Notes under the pieces: generated by a model
What the model was told of the DNA's origin: nothing
The model's database searches: none
Seen by the model: only the letters and a program-made list of their open reading frames with translations
Shown: one piece after another, positions 28,295-37,886 of the stretch
Position numbering within the stretch: position 1 is the stretch's first letter
Layout: the number at the start of each line of letters is the position of its first letter
Program-made: the position numbers and the translations under genes
NCBI GenBank assembly: GCA_025357545.1
Contig: JANXPB010000236.1
Coordinates: 1 to 54,532 of the forward strand
Direction of reading: 5' to 3'
Length of the DNA: 54,532 bases
Source: Holophagaceae bacterium
Lineage (GTDB): Bacteria; Acidobacteriota; Holophagae; Holophagales; Holophagaceae

Positions 28295-29866
28295 ATGACC
28301 CCCACTGAGCGAGCCATCCGCGCCCTGCCCAAGCATCTGCAGCGCTACGTGGTGTCGCAGGACTACGCAGCCTATACCCCCCGGGACCAGGCGGTGTGGC
28401 GGCATATCCTGCGGCGGCTCACGGTACACCTGAAGGACAAGGCCCATCCGAGCTACCTCAAGGGCCTCGACGCCACCGGCATCGGCCTGGAGCGCATCCC
28501 CAGCCTGGACGAGATGAACGAAAAACTCCACTCCCTGGGGTGGAGCGCCGTGGCGGTGCGGGGCTTCATCCCCCCTTCGGTGTTCACGGAATTGCAGGCT
28601 CTCGGCGTCCTCGCCATCGCCGCAGACATCCGGGCCTACCAGCACGTGGACTACACGCCAGCGCCGGACATCATCCACGAAAGCGCGGGGCACGCGCCGA
28701 TCCTGGCGGACGCCCGCTACGCCGAGTATCTGAAGCGCTGCGGTGTCGCCGGCTTCAAGGCCATCGCATCCGTGGAGGACCAGGCGGTCTTCGAGGCCAT
28801 CCGCAACCTCAGTGTCGTCAAGGAGGATCCCACCGCCACGCCCGAGGACGTGGCGGTGGCCGGTGCCCGGCTGCGCGCGGCTTCCCAAAGCCGCCGCTAC
28901 GTCAGCGAGAACACGAAGGCCTCGCGGTTGTACTGGTGGACCGCAGAGTACGGCTTGGTGGGCGCCTTGGGCGAGCCAAAAATCTACGGTGCGGGCCTGC
29001 TCTCCTCCATCGGCGAAGCGGTCCATTGCCTCACGAGCGCCGTCAAGAAAGTGCCCTTGAGCCTGGTGTGCGCCGAGACCGAATACGACATCACCACCAT
29101 GCAGCCCCAGCTCTTCGTGGCCCGGGATTTCGACCATCTTTTCGAAGTGCTGGAGGAATTCGAGGCCACCACGGCCTGGAAGCGCGGCGGGGACTTCGGC
29201 CTGGAGGAAGCTCTGCGGGCACGCACCGTGAACCATCTTGTCCTCGCCGAGGGCCTGGAATTGAGCGGCAAGGTGGCTGAACTCGCCGCGGGCCGCCCGC
29301 TCTCGGCGATTCTCTGCACCGCGCTCGTTCGGCTGGATGGACCGATCCTCATCTCCCGCGAAGGCCAGGCCTTGCGGCGGCCCTGGTCCGGACCGGCCCT
29401 GGTGGCCTTTGGAAAAGCAGACCTGCCCCCGTCCGGCGCTTTCGAAGTGGAGCTGCTATCGGGGTTGTGCCTCTCGGGTTTTAAAGTGGGCGATCACGAA
29501 GTCATCAACCTGCGCGCCCACCTCCATGGCCAGCCCCTCGATGTCCCCTCCTGGGCCCTGCTCTTCGTCAGCGAGAGTCTGCCCTCGGTCGCCGGCGGCC
29601 CCGCGGATCCCGGCGCTTGGGACCACTGGTTCGGCGAGCAGAACGCCTTCGCCGAAGGCGACGCCGAAGCCCAGGCCCGGGCCCGGAAGGCTGATGCCTT
29701 GACCGCTGAATTGGGGGCCCTCTACACCGAAGTGCGTGCCCTGCGCGAGTCCGACGCCGGGCCCGGCCACCGCTTGCCGGCCATCCTGGCCACCCTGGAG
29801 CGCTTCCCCGAGGACTGGCTGCTCAGGGCCGAGGTGGCTGAATTGACGGAACACAGCCACGCCTGA
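28295..29866 (+). CDS. phhA: Biopterin-dependent aromatic amino acid (phenylalanine) hydroxylase with long C-terminal extension
   Basis: VDYTPAPDIIHESAGHAP, SRLYWWTAEYGLVG, KIYGAGLLSSIGEAVHCL; start preceded by GGAG. Confidence 0.88.
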   Translation: MTPTERAIRALPKHLQRYVVSQDYAAYTPRDQAVWRHILRRLTVHLKDKAHPSYLKGLDATGIGLERIPSLDEMNEKLHSLGWSAVAVRGFIPPSVFTELQALGVLAIAADIRAYQHVDYTPAPDIIHESAGHAPILADARYAEYLKRCGVAGFKAIASVEDQAVFEAIRNLSVVKEDPTATPEDVAVAGARLRAASQSRRYVSENTKASRLYWWTAEYGLVGALGEPKIYGAGLLSSIGEAVHCLTSAVKKVPLSLVCAETEYDITTMQPQLFVARDFDHLFEVLEEFEATTAWKRGGDFGLEEALRARTVNHLVLAEGLELSGKVAELAAGRPLSAILCTALVRLDGPILISREGQALRRPWSGPALVAFGKADLPPSGAFEVELLSGLCLSGFKVGDHEVINLRAHLHGQPLDVPSWALLFVSESLPSVAGGPADPGAWDHWFGEQNAFAEGDAEAQARARKADALTAELGALYTEVRALRESDAGPGHRLPAILATLERFPEDWLLRAEVAELTEHSHA

Positions 29867-29906
29867 TGCAGGCTAGACTGACGGCTTTCCACCCACTGGA
29901 GGGCCC

Positions 29907-30956
29907 ATTCGAATCCAGCAACTGAACGACGGCGCCTGCAAAACCTACCTGGCCGAAGAAGGCGGCGAAGCCGCGCTGGTGGACCCCCTTCTGGGCCGGG
30001 AGGACCACTACCTGGCGGAGCTGAAAGGCCTTGGCCTTCGCTTGCGCTACGTGCTCGACACCCACACCCACGCGGACCACCTCTCGGCCTGCGCCCGGCT
30101 CCGGGACCTCACCGGGGCCGACTACGGGGTCCACGCGGATTCACAAATCCAAGAAGCCAATCTCCGCCTTCACAGCGGCCGCGACCTGCCCCTCGGGGAC
30201 TCGCGCATCGAAAGCCTGCATACCCCGGGGCACACCCGCGATAGCCAGAGCTTCCTGCTGGCGGGGCACCTGTTCACTGGAGATTTTCTTTTCCTAGGCG
30301 AAGGCGGGGCCGGACGCACGGACCTGCCCGGCGGCGACCCCGGCGCCCACTGGGACAGCCTGCAACTGCTCGCCGCTCTCGATGGCTCTCTCAAGGTGCT
30401 GCCCGGCCACGACTATCGGGCCTCCGGCCCTTCCACCCTGGCGGGGGAACGCCAGCGCAACCCGCGCCTGCAACCCCGCAGCCGGGAGGCCTACGTGGCC
30501 TGGCTCCAAGGCGCGACATTGCCGGCGGCGGATTGGATGGTGGACGTGGTGAAGGCCAACCTGCGCTGCACCCGGGATCCAAATTGCGTGGCCATTCCCC
30601 AAGAAGGCGCTTCCTGCGAAGTGGGCGGAGGCAGCGTGGACGTCCCCACCCTCACTTGCCGGGATCTGGCGAACTTGGCCCGGCGGCCCTTCCTGCTGGA
30701 TGTGCGGGAACCCGATGAATTCACGGGTTCCTTGGGACACATAGTTGGAGCCTGCCTTATACCTCTGGGAGACCTGCCCAGGCGGATCAAGGAACTGGCA
30801 GCCCTTCGGCAGGCTCCGGTAGTCACGATTTGCAAGGCCGGAGGCCGTTCGGCCCAAGCCCAGAAGATCCTTGAGGCGGCAGGCTTCGACCACGTGAAAT
30901 CGCTGGCCGGGGGCATGGAAACTTGGAATCTCCAGGGCCTACCGGTGGCCCGCTGA
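29907..30956 (+). CDS. Persulfide dioxygenase (ETHE1-like MBL fold)-rhodanese fusion protein, probable ATT start
   Basis: DTHTHADHLSA, TPGHTRDSQSF, GRTDLPGGD, LLDVREPDEF, CKAGGRSAQAQ; N-terminal IRIQQLNDGACKTYLAEEGGEAALVDP encoded upstream of the called GTG at 29979. Confidence 0.82.
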   Translation: MRIQQLNDGACKTYLAEEGGEAALVDPLLGREDHYLAELKGLGLRLRYVLDTHTHADHLSACARLRDLTGADYGVHADSQIQEANLRLHSGRDLPLGDSRIESLHTPGHTRDSQSFLLAGHLFTGDFLFLGEGGAGRTDLPGGDPGAHWDSLQLLAALDGSLKVLPGHDYRASGPSTLAGERQRNPRLQPRSREAYVAWLQGATLPAADWMVDVVKANLRCTRDPNCVAIPQEGASCEVGGGSVDVPTLTCRDLANLARRPFLLDVREPDEFTGSLGHIVGACLIPLGDLPRRIKELAALRQAPVVTICKAGGRSAQAQKILEAAGFDHVKSLAGGMETWNLQGLPVAR

Positions 30957-31077
30957 AAGGGGCGCCTTCGCCGGCCAGGCCCCGCGAACCCAGGTTTGCC
31001 TCCATCCTGTCACCGTCGGTGCCTCCGGGGCGCAGTGGCGGCCTTGCGCTTGGGCCGGTAGGCTCAATCCAGAGGGA

Positions 31078-31329
31078 GTGCCCATGAGCTGGATCGAACG
31101 CGACAAGGCCCTGCACCGGGAGATCAAGACACCCGATTTCATGACCGCCTTCAACATCGTCAGTGCCATCGCCGCGCCCGCCGAAGCCCTGCAGCACCAC
31201 CCTGACATCGAATTTGGCTGGGGCTACGTCCGCCTCACCCTCACCACCCATGACGCAGGTGGCGTCACCGAGAAGGATCGCAAGCTCGCGGCGAAGATCG
31301 ACGCAGCCATCGCACCCTTCGGCGTCTGA
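31078..31329 (+). CDS. phhB: 4a-hydroxytetrahydrobiopterin (pterin-4a-carbinolamine) dehydratase-like protein
   Basis: HHPDIEFGWGYVRLTLTTHDAGGVTEKDRKLAAKID. Confidence 0.87.
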   Translation: MPMSWIERDKALHREIKTPDFMTAFNIVSAIAAPAEALQHHPDIEFGWGYVRLTLTTHDAGGVTEKDRKLAAKIDAAIAPFGV

Positions 31330-32685
31330 TCAGGCCCGGGCCCACACCTTCACCAAGGCCTCGAACCGCTCGCCGCGTTCCTCGAAATTCCTGAACTGGT
31401 CGAAGCTGGCACAGGCAGGGCTCAGCAGCACCTGGTCGCTGGGCTGGGCCAGGGACAAGGCATGCTGCACAGCGTCGTCAAAAGCAGTCACAACGTCATG
31501 GGGCAGGTCGCCTAGATCCCGTTGAAGCTGTGGCACGGCCTCACCGAGGAAGACCAACCGACGCAGCTTTCCGTTGAGCGCTGCCCGCAGCGGGCCATAG
31601 CTGGCGCCCTTGTCGGTGCCGCCGAGCAACAGGACGACCGGCCCAGGCAGGGCGCGGATGGCGATGAGCGTTGCATCCACATTGGTGCCTTTGGAATCGT
31701 TGTACGCCTTCACGCCCCCGCGCTCGCCGCAGAGGGCGATGCGGTGGGCCAAGCCAGGGTAGCTGCGCAGGCCTGCGCGGAGGGCTTCCAGAGGCGCTCC
31801 GCCGTGGCTGGCCAGCAGCAAAGCGGCCAAAGCGTTGTCCACGTTGTGGTCGCCGGGAAGCTTCAGTTCAGCGCGTTTGAGGACAGCGGTGAGGTGGCCG
31901 TCCCGGCCTTTGATGAAAAGCAGTCCGCGGGCATCGCAAAATGCGCTGGGACCGGCGGTCTCCTCCCATCCGAAAGTGGCCGTGGCGGCCATTCCGGGCG
32001 CATCGACCCACCATTCCGGGTGGGCGGCCGGCACCACGCGCAGGTCCTGCTCCGTCTGATGCTCGAAGATGCGCAGCTTGGCCTGGCGATAGGCTTCCAG
32101 CGTTCCGTGCCGGGCCAGATGGTCCGGCGACAAATTCAGGAAGGCCGCGCCGTCCGCGTGGAAATCCTTCACCGTCTCTAGCTGGTAACTGGACAATTCC
32201 AGCGCGTAGATGGAGCCAGGGCCGCCTTCCACGACCGCTTGCAGGAAGGGGGTCCCCAGATTGCCGCAGGCCACGGCGGACAGCCCGGCTGCCCGCAGCA
32301 GGTGGGCCAACAAATCCGTTGTGGTGCTCTTCCCGTTGGTGCCCGTGATGGCCAGGATGCGGGAGCCATCGGCTTTGGCCCGCAGCGCCCGGTGCGCCAA
32401 CTCCACTTCGCCGATGACCGGAATGCCCCGGGCGGCTGCCTGGGCAGCGAAGGGAACGCGTGGACTGATGCCCGGGCTCAGCACCACCTCTGCGCAATGC
32501 TCCAGCAGCGACAGGGGGTGATCGCCCCAGACGGCGGGAACTCCGGCCGAAAGGAGCACCTTCAGCTGGTCGGGACTTGGGTGGAACTCCTGGTCCGTGA
32601 GCACTGTCTCGACGCCCGATGACGCTAGGAAGGCCGCCGCCGCCAGCCCGGATTTTCCTGCTCCCAACACCACCGTCCGCCCCAT
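31330..32685 (-). CDS. murD: UDP-N-acetylmuramoyl-L-alanine--D-glutamate ligase
   Basis: LGAGKSGLAAAAFL, ITGTNGKSTTTDLLAHLL, YNDSKGTNVDATLIAIRAL, LLSPACASFDQFRNFEERGERF. Confidence 0.95.
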   Translation of the reverse strand: MGRTVVLGAGKSGLAAAAFLASSGVETVLTDQEFHPSPDQLKVLLSAGVPAVWGDHPLSLLEHCAEVVLSPGISPRVPFAAQAAARGIPVIGEVELAHRALRAKADGSRILAITGTNGKSTTTDLLAHLLRAAGLSAVACGNLGTPFLQAVVEGGPGSIYALELSSYQLETVKDFHADGAAFLNLSPDHLARHGTLEAYRQAKLRIFEHQTEQDLRVVPAAHPEWWVDAPGMAATATFGWEETAGPSAFCDARGLLFIKGRDGHLTAVLKRAELKLPGDHNVDNALAALLLASHGGAPLEALRAGLRSYPGLAHRIALCGERGGVKAYNDSKGTNVDATLIAIRALPGPVVLLLGGTDKGASYGPLRAALNGKLRRLVFLGEAVPQLQRDLGDLPHDVVTAFDDAVQHALSLAQPSDQVLLSPACASFDQFRNFEERGERFEALVKVWARA

Positions 32686-32831
32686 GCAACCTCCACTTCC
32701 AGCCTAGCTTAGAGTTCCAGAAGGCTTCTTCACATCACTTAACATTCGCAGAAGGTGGCAGACCTGGACAGGAGGTATAAGCTTGGCTCCACAACCCTGG
32801 CATAGCGTCATGGTCCGGTCCCGGAGCCTTC

Positions 32832-33623
32832 TTGAGCGCGGATATTCTCCAGAGCCTTCTCAGCCACCAACGGGCCCTGGTTCCCTATGCTCACCCGATC
32901 TACAGCGTGCGGAGCGCCCGGATCATGGCGCAGGAAATGTTGTTCCGCTTCAAGGGCGACGATGGCGAGATGCGAGCGGTGGGCACCATCTTCGCCAACC
33001 GCGACATCTCCTTCGACCACAAGGTGAGCCTCGACCTGCTGTGCCTGGATGCCGCCTTCAAGCTGCTGTCGGGCACGGTGCCCGTCGACCGGATGCACTT
33101 CATCAACCTGGAACCCAGCACCCTGGCCCACCCGGATTTCTGGGACCACCTGCCCCGCTGGGTGGGAGGCCTTGAAGTGAACCCAGGCCAGGTGGTGGTG
33201 GAATTCACCGAGAGCCACTCGCTCCATGACCTGGACGAGCTGCAGAAATATTCGAAGCGGCTGCGGGATCACGGCTTGAAGATCGCGGTGGACGACCTGG
33301 GCGCGGGGGTGGCGTCCCTGACGCACATGGCGCGGCTGGCCCCGGATTTCATCAAGGCCGACCGCAGCCTGGTGGAGCAGGTGCACCGGCGCCCGTATCA
33401 AGCGGCCTTGTTGAATGCCCTGGCACATTTCGCCGAGCGCATGCGCGTGGGCTTCATCGCCGAGGGCATCGAACTCTATGAGGAACTCACCGCCGTGATG
33501 GACGCCGACGTGCCCTGGGTGCAGGGCTATGTTTATGGGCGCCCCGAACCTATCCTGGACCTGGGCGCGGCCATCAGGGCCACTCAGCAGCAGGGGCAGA
33601 ACCAGGGCGAGAAAGTTTCATAG
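32832..33623 (+). CDS. EAL-domain c-di-GMP phosphodiesterase-like protein
   Basis: QEMLFRF (EAL position), VVEFTESH, AVDDLGAGVASL, FIKADRSLV, GFIAEGIE, VQGYVYGRP; probable TTG start. Confidence 0.8.
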   Translation: MSADILQSLLSHQRALVPYAHPIYSVRSARIMAQEMLFRFKGDDGEMRAVGTIFANRDISFDHKVSLDLLCLDAAFKLLSGTVPVDRMHFINLEPSTLAHPDFWDHLPRWVGGLEVNPGQVVVEFTESHSLHDLDELQKYSKRLRDHGLKIAVDDLGAGVASLTHMARLAPDFIKADRSLVEQVHRRPYQAALLNALAHFAERMRVGFIAEGIELYEELTAVMDADVPWVQGYVYGRPEPILDLGAAIRATQQQGQNQGEKVS

Positions 33624-34511
33624 CCCGCCCCGCAGGTTCGCGAGGGTGCGCAGTCCCTCATCCTGTTCGCGCAACAGCGCCATCAGCCGCCCTTGATGCA
33701 AGGCCCGGATGGGCGCGGCCGGATCAGGAAAGCCGAAAGGTAAGCTCCAAGCCGGCGATTCCATGGCGGCCCGGACGATGCCACGCCCATGCGCCAGATC
33801 CAGAGCCTCGCCAGCCGTAATCCGCCGGGCGGAGCACCAAGGCACCAGGGCCTCGCCCTCGATGAGGACGCGCTGCCCGGGTCCAGGGTCCAACCAGGGT
33901 CCGATGGCCGTGCGCTGGAGGGCCGCCAGGTGGGCGCCGCAGCCCAGAAGCCGGCCCAGGTCCCGCGCCAGGGCACGCACGTAGAAACCGCCGCGGCAGG
34001 TGATCTGGAGGCGGCTCTGCCTGGGCAGATCGTGCTCCAGCCAGGCCGCCTCGTGAAGGTAGACCCGGGAGGGCGGCAGGATGACCTCCTCCCCGCGGTG
34101 GGCCTTCCGATAGGCGGCTTCGCCATCGATCTTCTTGGCGCTGGTGGCCGGCGGCACCTGGTCCTGCCAGCCAAGGAAGGAAAGCAACGCAGCATCCAGG
34201 CTGGCTGGCGTCAGATTGCCCGCATCAGAGCGGCTGACGGCCTGGCCCAACAGATCGCAGGTATCTGTTTCCACTCCCCATACAATGTCGGCCACGTAGG
34301 ACTTGGGCAGCGGATGCAGCAGCTCCATCAGGCGCGTGGCCTGGCCCGCAAGGATCAGGAGCAGGCCGTTGGCGAAGGGGTCCAGGGTGCCGCCATGGCC
34401 AATGGGATATTTCTTGAGCCCCGCCTCCCGGGCCTCGCGCGTGAAGCCCCGCACCACGTCGAAGCTCGTGCCGCCCACCGCCTTGTGGACCAGATAGATC
34501 CCGGGTTGCAT
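33618..34511 (-). CDS. truB: tRNA pseudouridine(55) synthase
   Basis: GTSFDVVRGFTREA, KYPIGHGGTLDPFANGLLLILAGQATRL, GGFYVRALARDLGRLLGCGAHLAALQRTAIG. Confidence 0.95.
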   Translation of the reverse strand: MQPGIYLVHKAVGGTSFDVVRGFTREAREAGLKKYPIGHGGTLDPFANGLLLILAGQATRLMELLHPLPKSYVADIVWGVETDTCDLLGQAVSRSDAGNLTPASLDAALLSFLGWQDQVPPATSAKKIDGEAAYRKAHRGEEVILPPSRVYLHEAAWLEHDLPRQSRLQITCRGGFYVRALARDLGRLLGCGAHLAALQRTAIGPWLDPGPGQRVLIEGEALVPWCSARRITAGEALDLAHGRGIVRAAMESPAWSLPFGFPDPAAPIRALHQGRLMALLREQDEGLRTLANLRGGL

Positions 34512-34912
34512 CAGGCTTCCGCAGAATCCGCAGGCGGAACTTCCACCGGCCTGGCCGCGCGCTCTTTCTCCAAATCCGCAAGGAGGCCTTCCATGCGGTT
34601 GCCTTCGGTGAGCGAGGCATCCGGGAAGAATTTAAGCTCCGGCACACGCTTCATATCCAGCGCCTTGGCCAGATGGGTGCGCAAAAAGCCCGCCGCGCGG
34701 CCCAGAGCTTTCCGGGACTGGGCGATCTGGTCCGCATCGCTGAGTCCTGCGGTGGGCAGGGCCGTGAAGTAGACCCGTGCCTGGCCACGATCCGGCGTCA
34801 GCCGGACGGCCGTGAGGGTGACGAAACCCAGTTCGGGATCCCGCAAGTCCCGCTGGACCACCGTGGACAGCAGGAATTGGATTTGGTCTTCGAGGCGTTC
34901 GGGGCGGATCAT
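34511..34912 (-). CDS. rbfA: 30S ribosome-binding factor
   Basis: MIRPERLEDQIQFLLSTVVQRDLRDPELGFVTLTAVRLTPDRGQARVYFTALP; adjacent to truB. Confidence 0.92.
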   Translation of the reverse strand: MIRPERLEDQIQFLLSTVVQRDLRDPELGFVTLTAVRLTPDRGQARVYFTALPTAGLSDADQIAQSRKALGRAAGFLRTHLAKALDMKRVPELKFFPDASLTEGNRMEGLLADLEKERAARPVEVPPADSAEA

Positions 34913-35027
34913 GGCGCTTCCTTCAGGCTGACCAGTGTAGCGCCTGGTAGCCCGATGGGCGGGGAGTGGGGGTTGGGGGTCACCGCAAATCAATAAACCC
35001 ATCCGCCACTCCTGGTAGCTTCGAGAG

Positions 35028-35777
35028 ATGGCTGATTGGTTCAACGACTGGTTCGACGAGGACTATCTGGCCCTCTACGCCAACCGCGACGGAGCTGAGG
35101 CAGGGCAAGCCGTGGCCACGGCCTTGCGTCTCGCTCCGGAACTGGCCACGGGCCCCGTGCTGGACCTGGCCTGCGGCGCTGGCCGCCACCTGTGGCCCTT
35201 GCGGGAGGTGAATGGGGAAGCCTTCGGGCTGGACCTATCCGAAAGCCTGCTGAGGGCGGCGCCGGTGCGGCTGCGGGGCCACCTGCTGCGGGGCGACATG
35301 CGGCGCCTCCCCTTGCAGCCGGGCAGCCTGGCGGGTGCCTGCCTCTGGTTCACCCCCTTCGGCTATTTCAGCGATGCCGACAACCGCAGCCTGCTCCACG
35401 ATCTGGCGGCGTGCCTCAAACCCGGCGGCATCCTGCTCATGGATTACCTGCACGCCGCGCACCTGCGAAAAAACCTGGTGGTCGAGGACGTCGAGGAACA
35501 TGGCAGGTTGCGCGTGCATAGCCGGCGAACCCTTGAAGGCCAGCGCATCGTCAAGCGCATGAGCATCGAATACCTGGAGTCCGGCGCCACTCGGGAGGTG
35601 GTGGAATCGGTGCGGGTCTACGAACCGGTCGAACTCCTGGCGCTGGCGCAGGAGGCCGGATTCCAGCTCCGCACCGCTCTCGGCGACTATTCGGGAACGC
35701 CCTTCAACCTTGAGTCCCCGCGCTGGTTGGCCCTCTTTGAGAAATCATCCGTGGGCCAGCGGACCGATCCTGTTTGA
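35028..35777 (+). CDS. SAM-dependent class I methyltransferase
   Basis: VLDLACGAGRHLWPLREVNGEAFGLDLSESLL, LLMDYLHAAHLRKN. Confidence 0.9.
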   Translation: MADWFNDWFDEDYLALYANRDGAEAGQAVATALRLAPELATGPVLDLACGAGRHLWPLREVNGEAFGLDLSESLLRAAPVRLRGHLLRGDMRRLPLQPGSLAGACLWFTPFGYFSDADNRSLLHDLAACLKPGGILLMDYLHAAHLRKNLVVEDVEEHGRLRVHSRRTLEGQRIVKRMSIEYLESGATREVVESVRVYEPVELLALAQEAGFQLRTALGDYSGTPFNLESPRWLALFEKSSVGQRTDPV

Positions 35778-35807
35778 CAATCACCAGTTGGATCGAGGAG
35801 GCATCGC

Positions 35808-37004
35808 ATGGGGTTTCGCACGCTGAAGGAGCTGGACGCCAAAGGCCTGCGGGTGTTCCTCAGGGCCGACCTGAACGTGCCGCTGAAGAATGGCGCCATC
35901 ACCGATCCCACTCGCATCCGGGAGACCCTCCCAACGTTGCAATTCCTGTTGGGCCAGGGGGCTTCGGTGGTGTTGGCCTCGCATCTGGGAAGGCCCAAGG
36001 GCGACGGCTTTGAAGCGGCCTTCAGCCTGGCGCCGGTGGCCACCTGGCTGAAGGGGGAGGGGTTCGACGTGAAGCTGGCTTCGGGCGTCGTGGGGGATGC
36101 GGTCGCGGCCGAAGCGAGGGCCCTGAAGCCTGGCCAGGTGCTGCTCCTGGAAAACCTGCGCTTCCAGAAGGGCGAGACGAAGAACAATCCGGAATTCGCA
36201 GCGGCCCTGGCAGGGCTGGCCGAGGCCTACGTCAACGACGCCTTCGGCGCGGCCCACCGGGGCCACGCCTCCGTCAGCGGCATGGTGGCGGATTTCCCCA
36301 AGAACCGCGTGGCTGCGGGTTTCCTCATGGCAAAAGAACTCGCCGCTCTGGGCCGTATCCTGGACCACCCCGAAAAACCGCTGATCGCCGTGATGGGCGG
36401 CGCCAAAGTCTCGGACAAGATCGAGCTCATCCACCACTTCATCGGCAAGGCCGACGCCATCCTCATTGGCGGCGCCATGAGCTACACGCTCCTGAAGGCC
36501 AAGGGCACCGCCATCGGCAAGAGCCTCTGCGAAGACGACAAGCTCGACCTGGCCCGGGACCTCATCCGCGAAGCGGAAGCCAAAGGCACGCGCCTACTGC
36601 TGCCCCTGGACCATCTGGTGGCGGACCGCATCGCCGAGGACGCGGACTGCGCGCTCACCAATGATGCGGACATTCCGGCGGACCGCATGGGCCTGGACAT
36701 CGGCCCCGAGACCGTGGCTGCCTACGTGCAGGAGATCCGCGCCGCCCTCACCATCCTTTGGAACGGGCCCATGGGCGTCTTCGAGCTGGACGTCTTCGCC
36801 AGCGGCACCCTGACCCTGGCCGAGGAGATGGCGGACGCCGCCGACCGTGGCGCCTTCGTGCTGGTGGGTGGGGGCGATAGCGTGGCCGCCGCCGCCAAGG
36901 CCGGGGTGATCTCCCGCATGAGCCACGTCTCCACCGGCGGCGGCGCCAGCCTTGAATTCCTGAGTGGGCTGGAATTGCCCGGCGTGGTCGCGCTGTCACG
37001 GTAG
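35808..37004 (+). CDS. pgk: Phosphoglycerate kinase
   Basis: LRADLNVPLKNGAITDPTRIRETLPTL, VLASHLGRPKG, MGGAKVSDKIELI, WNGPMGVFELDVFA, GGGDSVAA. Confidence 0.96.
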   Translation: MGFRTLKELDAKGLRVFLRADLNVPLKNGAITDPTRIRETLPTLQFLLGQGASVVLASHLGRPKGDGFEAAFSLAPVATWLKGEGFDVKLASGVVGDAVAAEARALKPGQVLLLENLRFQKGETKNNPEFAAALAGLAEAYVNDAFGAAHRGHASVSGMVADFPKNRVAAGFLMAKELAALGRILDHPEKPLIAVMGGAKVSDKIELIHHFIGKADAILIGGAMSYTLLKAKGTAIGKSLCEDDKLDLARDLIREAEAKGTRLLLPLDHLVADRIAEDADCALTNDADIPADRMGLDIGPETVAAYVQEIRAALTILWNGPMGVFELDVFASGTLTLAEEMADAADRGAFVLVGGGDSVAAAAKAGVISRMSHVSTGGGASLEFLSGLELPGVVALSR

Positions 37005-37145
37005 CCGGTTTTCCAGGGCCATTGCAGGGGTTCTTGGCATGGACGGCGGCAGGGTTCAGTGCAGCCTCCCGTCAAAGGTCGGGTAAAAAAGCGCTGCCCA
37101 TTCCGAAACGCCCTCTAAACTGTTTTCACACAACCCGGAGAGGCC

Positions 37146-37886
37146 ATGCGCTGTGTCGTGGCGAATTGGAAGATGAACCTCTTGTTTCCGGAGGCATCGA
37201 ATTTTTGCTCAACTTTCGCCGAGAACTACAACCCGGTGGAGGACGTGCGCGTGGCCATCGCTCCGCCCTCCATCCTGCTCTGGACCATCCATTCCCAATT
37301 GCGGGGACGGGGGATCACGACCTTCGCGCAAAACGGCCATTTCGAACCCAAGGGCGCTTTCACTGGGGAAGTATCCATGGCCCAGATCCGGGACGCGGGC
37401 TGCAGCGGTGTGATCCTCGGGCATAGTGAGCGGCGTCAGCAGTTCGGCGAGACCGACGAGGTCCTGGCAAAAAAGGTGGCGGCGGCGCAGAGCCACAAGC
37501 TGCTGCCCCTGCTCTGCATCGGCGAGACCTTGGTGGAGCGGGAGCGCGAGCAGACTTTCAGCGTGATCAAGACCCAGCTTTCAGTCCTGAAGGGGGTTTC
37601 CTCCGGACCCATCTGGGTGGCCTATGAGCCCATCTGGGCCATCGGCACCGGCCGCACCGCCGATGGCCGCCAGATCCACGAAGCCCATCATTTCATCCGC
37701 GAGGAACTGCGCGTGCTGCTGGGCGAGGCCGGCAGCTCGGTGCCGATCCTCTATGGCGGCAGCGTGAAGGCCTCGAATTTCGGGTCCATTCTGTCGGTGC
37801 CCCAGGTTTCGGGCGCTCTGGTGGGCGGCGCCAGCATGGATCCCCTGGCTTTCGCGGAGATGGTGAAGACCGCGCAGGAAGCCTAG
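37146..37886 (+). CDS. tpiA: Triosephosphate isomerase
   Basis: VVANWKMNL, ILGHSERRQQFGETDE, VAYEPIWAIGTGRTA, ILYGGSVKASNF, GALVGGASMDPLAF. Confidence 0.96.
   Translation: MRCVVANWKMNLLFPEASNFCSTFAENYNPVEDVRVAIAPPSILLWTIHSQLRGRGITTFAQNGHFEPKGAFTGEVSMAQIRDAGCSGVILGHSERRQQFGETDEVLAKKVAAAQSHKLLPLLCIGETLVEREREQTFSVIKTQLSVLKGVSSGPIWVAYEPIWAIGTGRTADGRQIHEAHHFIREELRVLLGEAGSSVPILYGGSVKASNFGSILSVPQVSGALVGGASMDPLAFAEMVKTAQEA

Noticed and set aside
32832-33623. Degenerate, inactive EAL domain
   Set aside because: On re-reading, E of the EAL position, N, E, DD, K, E and Q motif positions all appear conserved (EMLFR, INLEP, EFTES, VDDLG, IKAD, AEGIE, VQGY)
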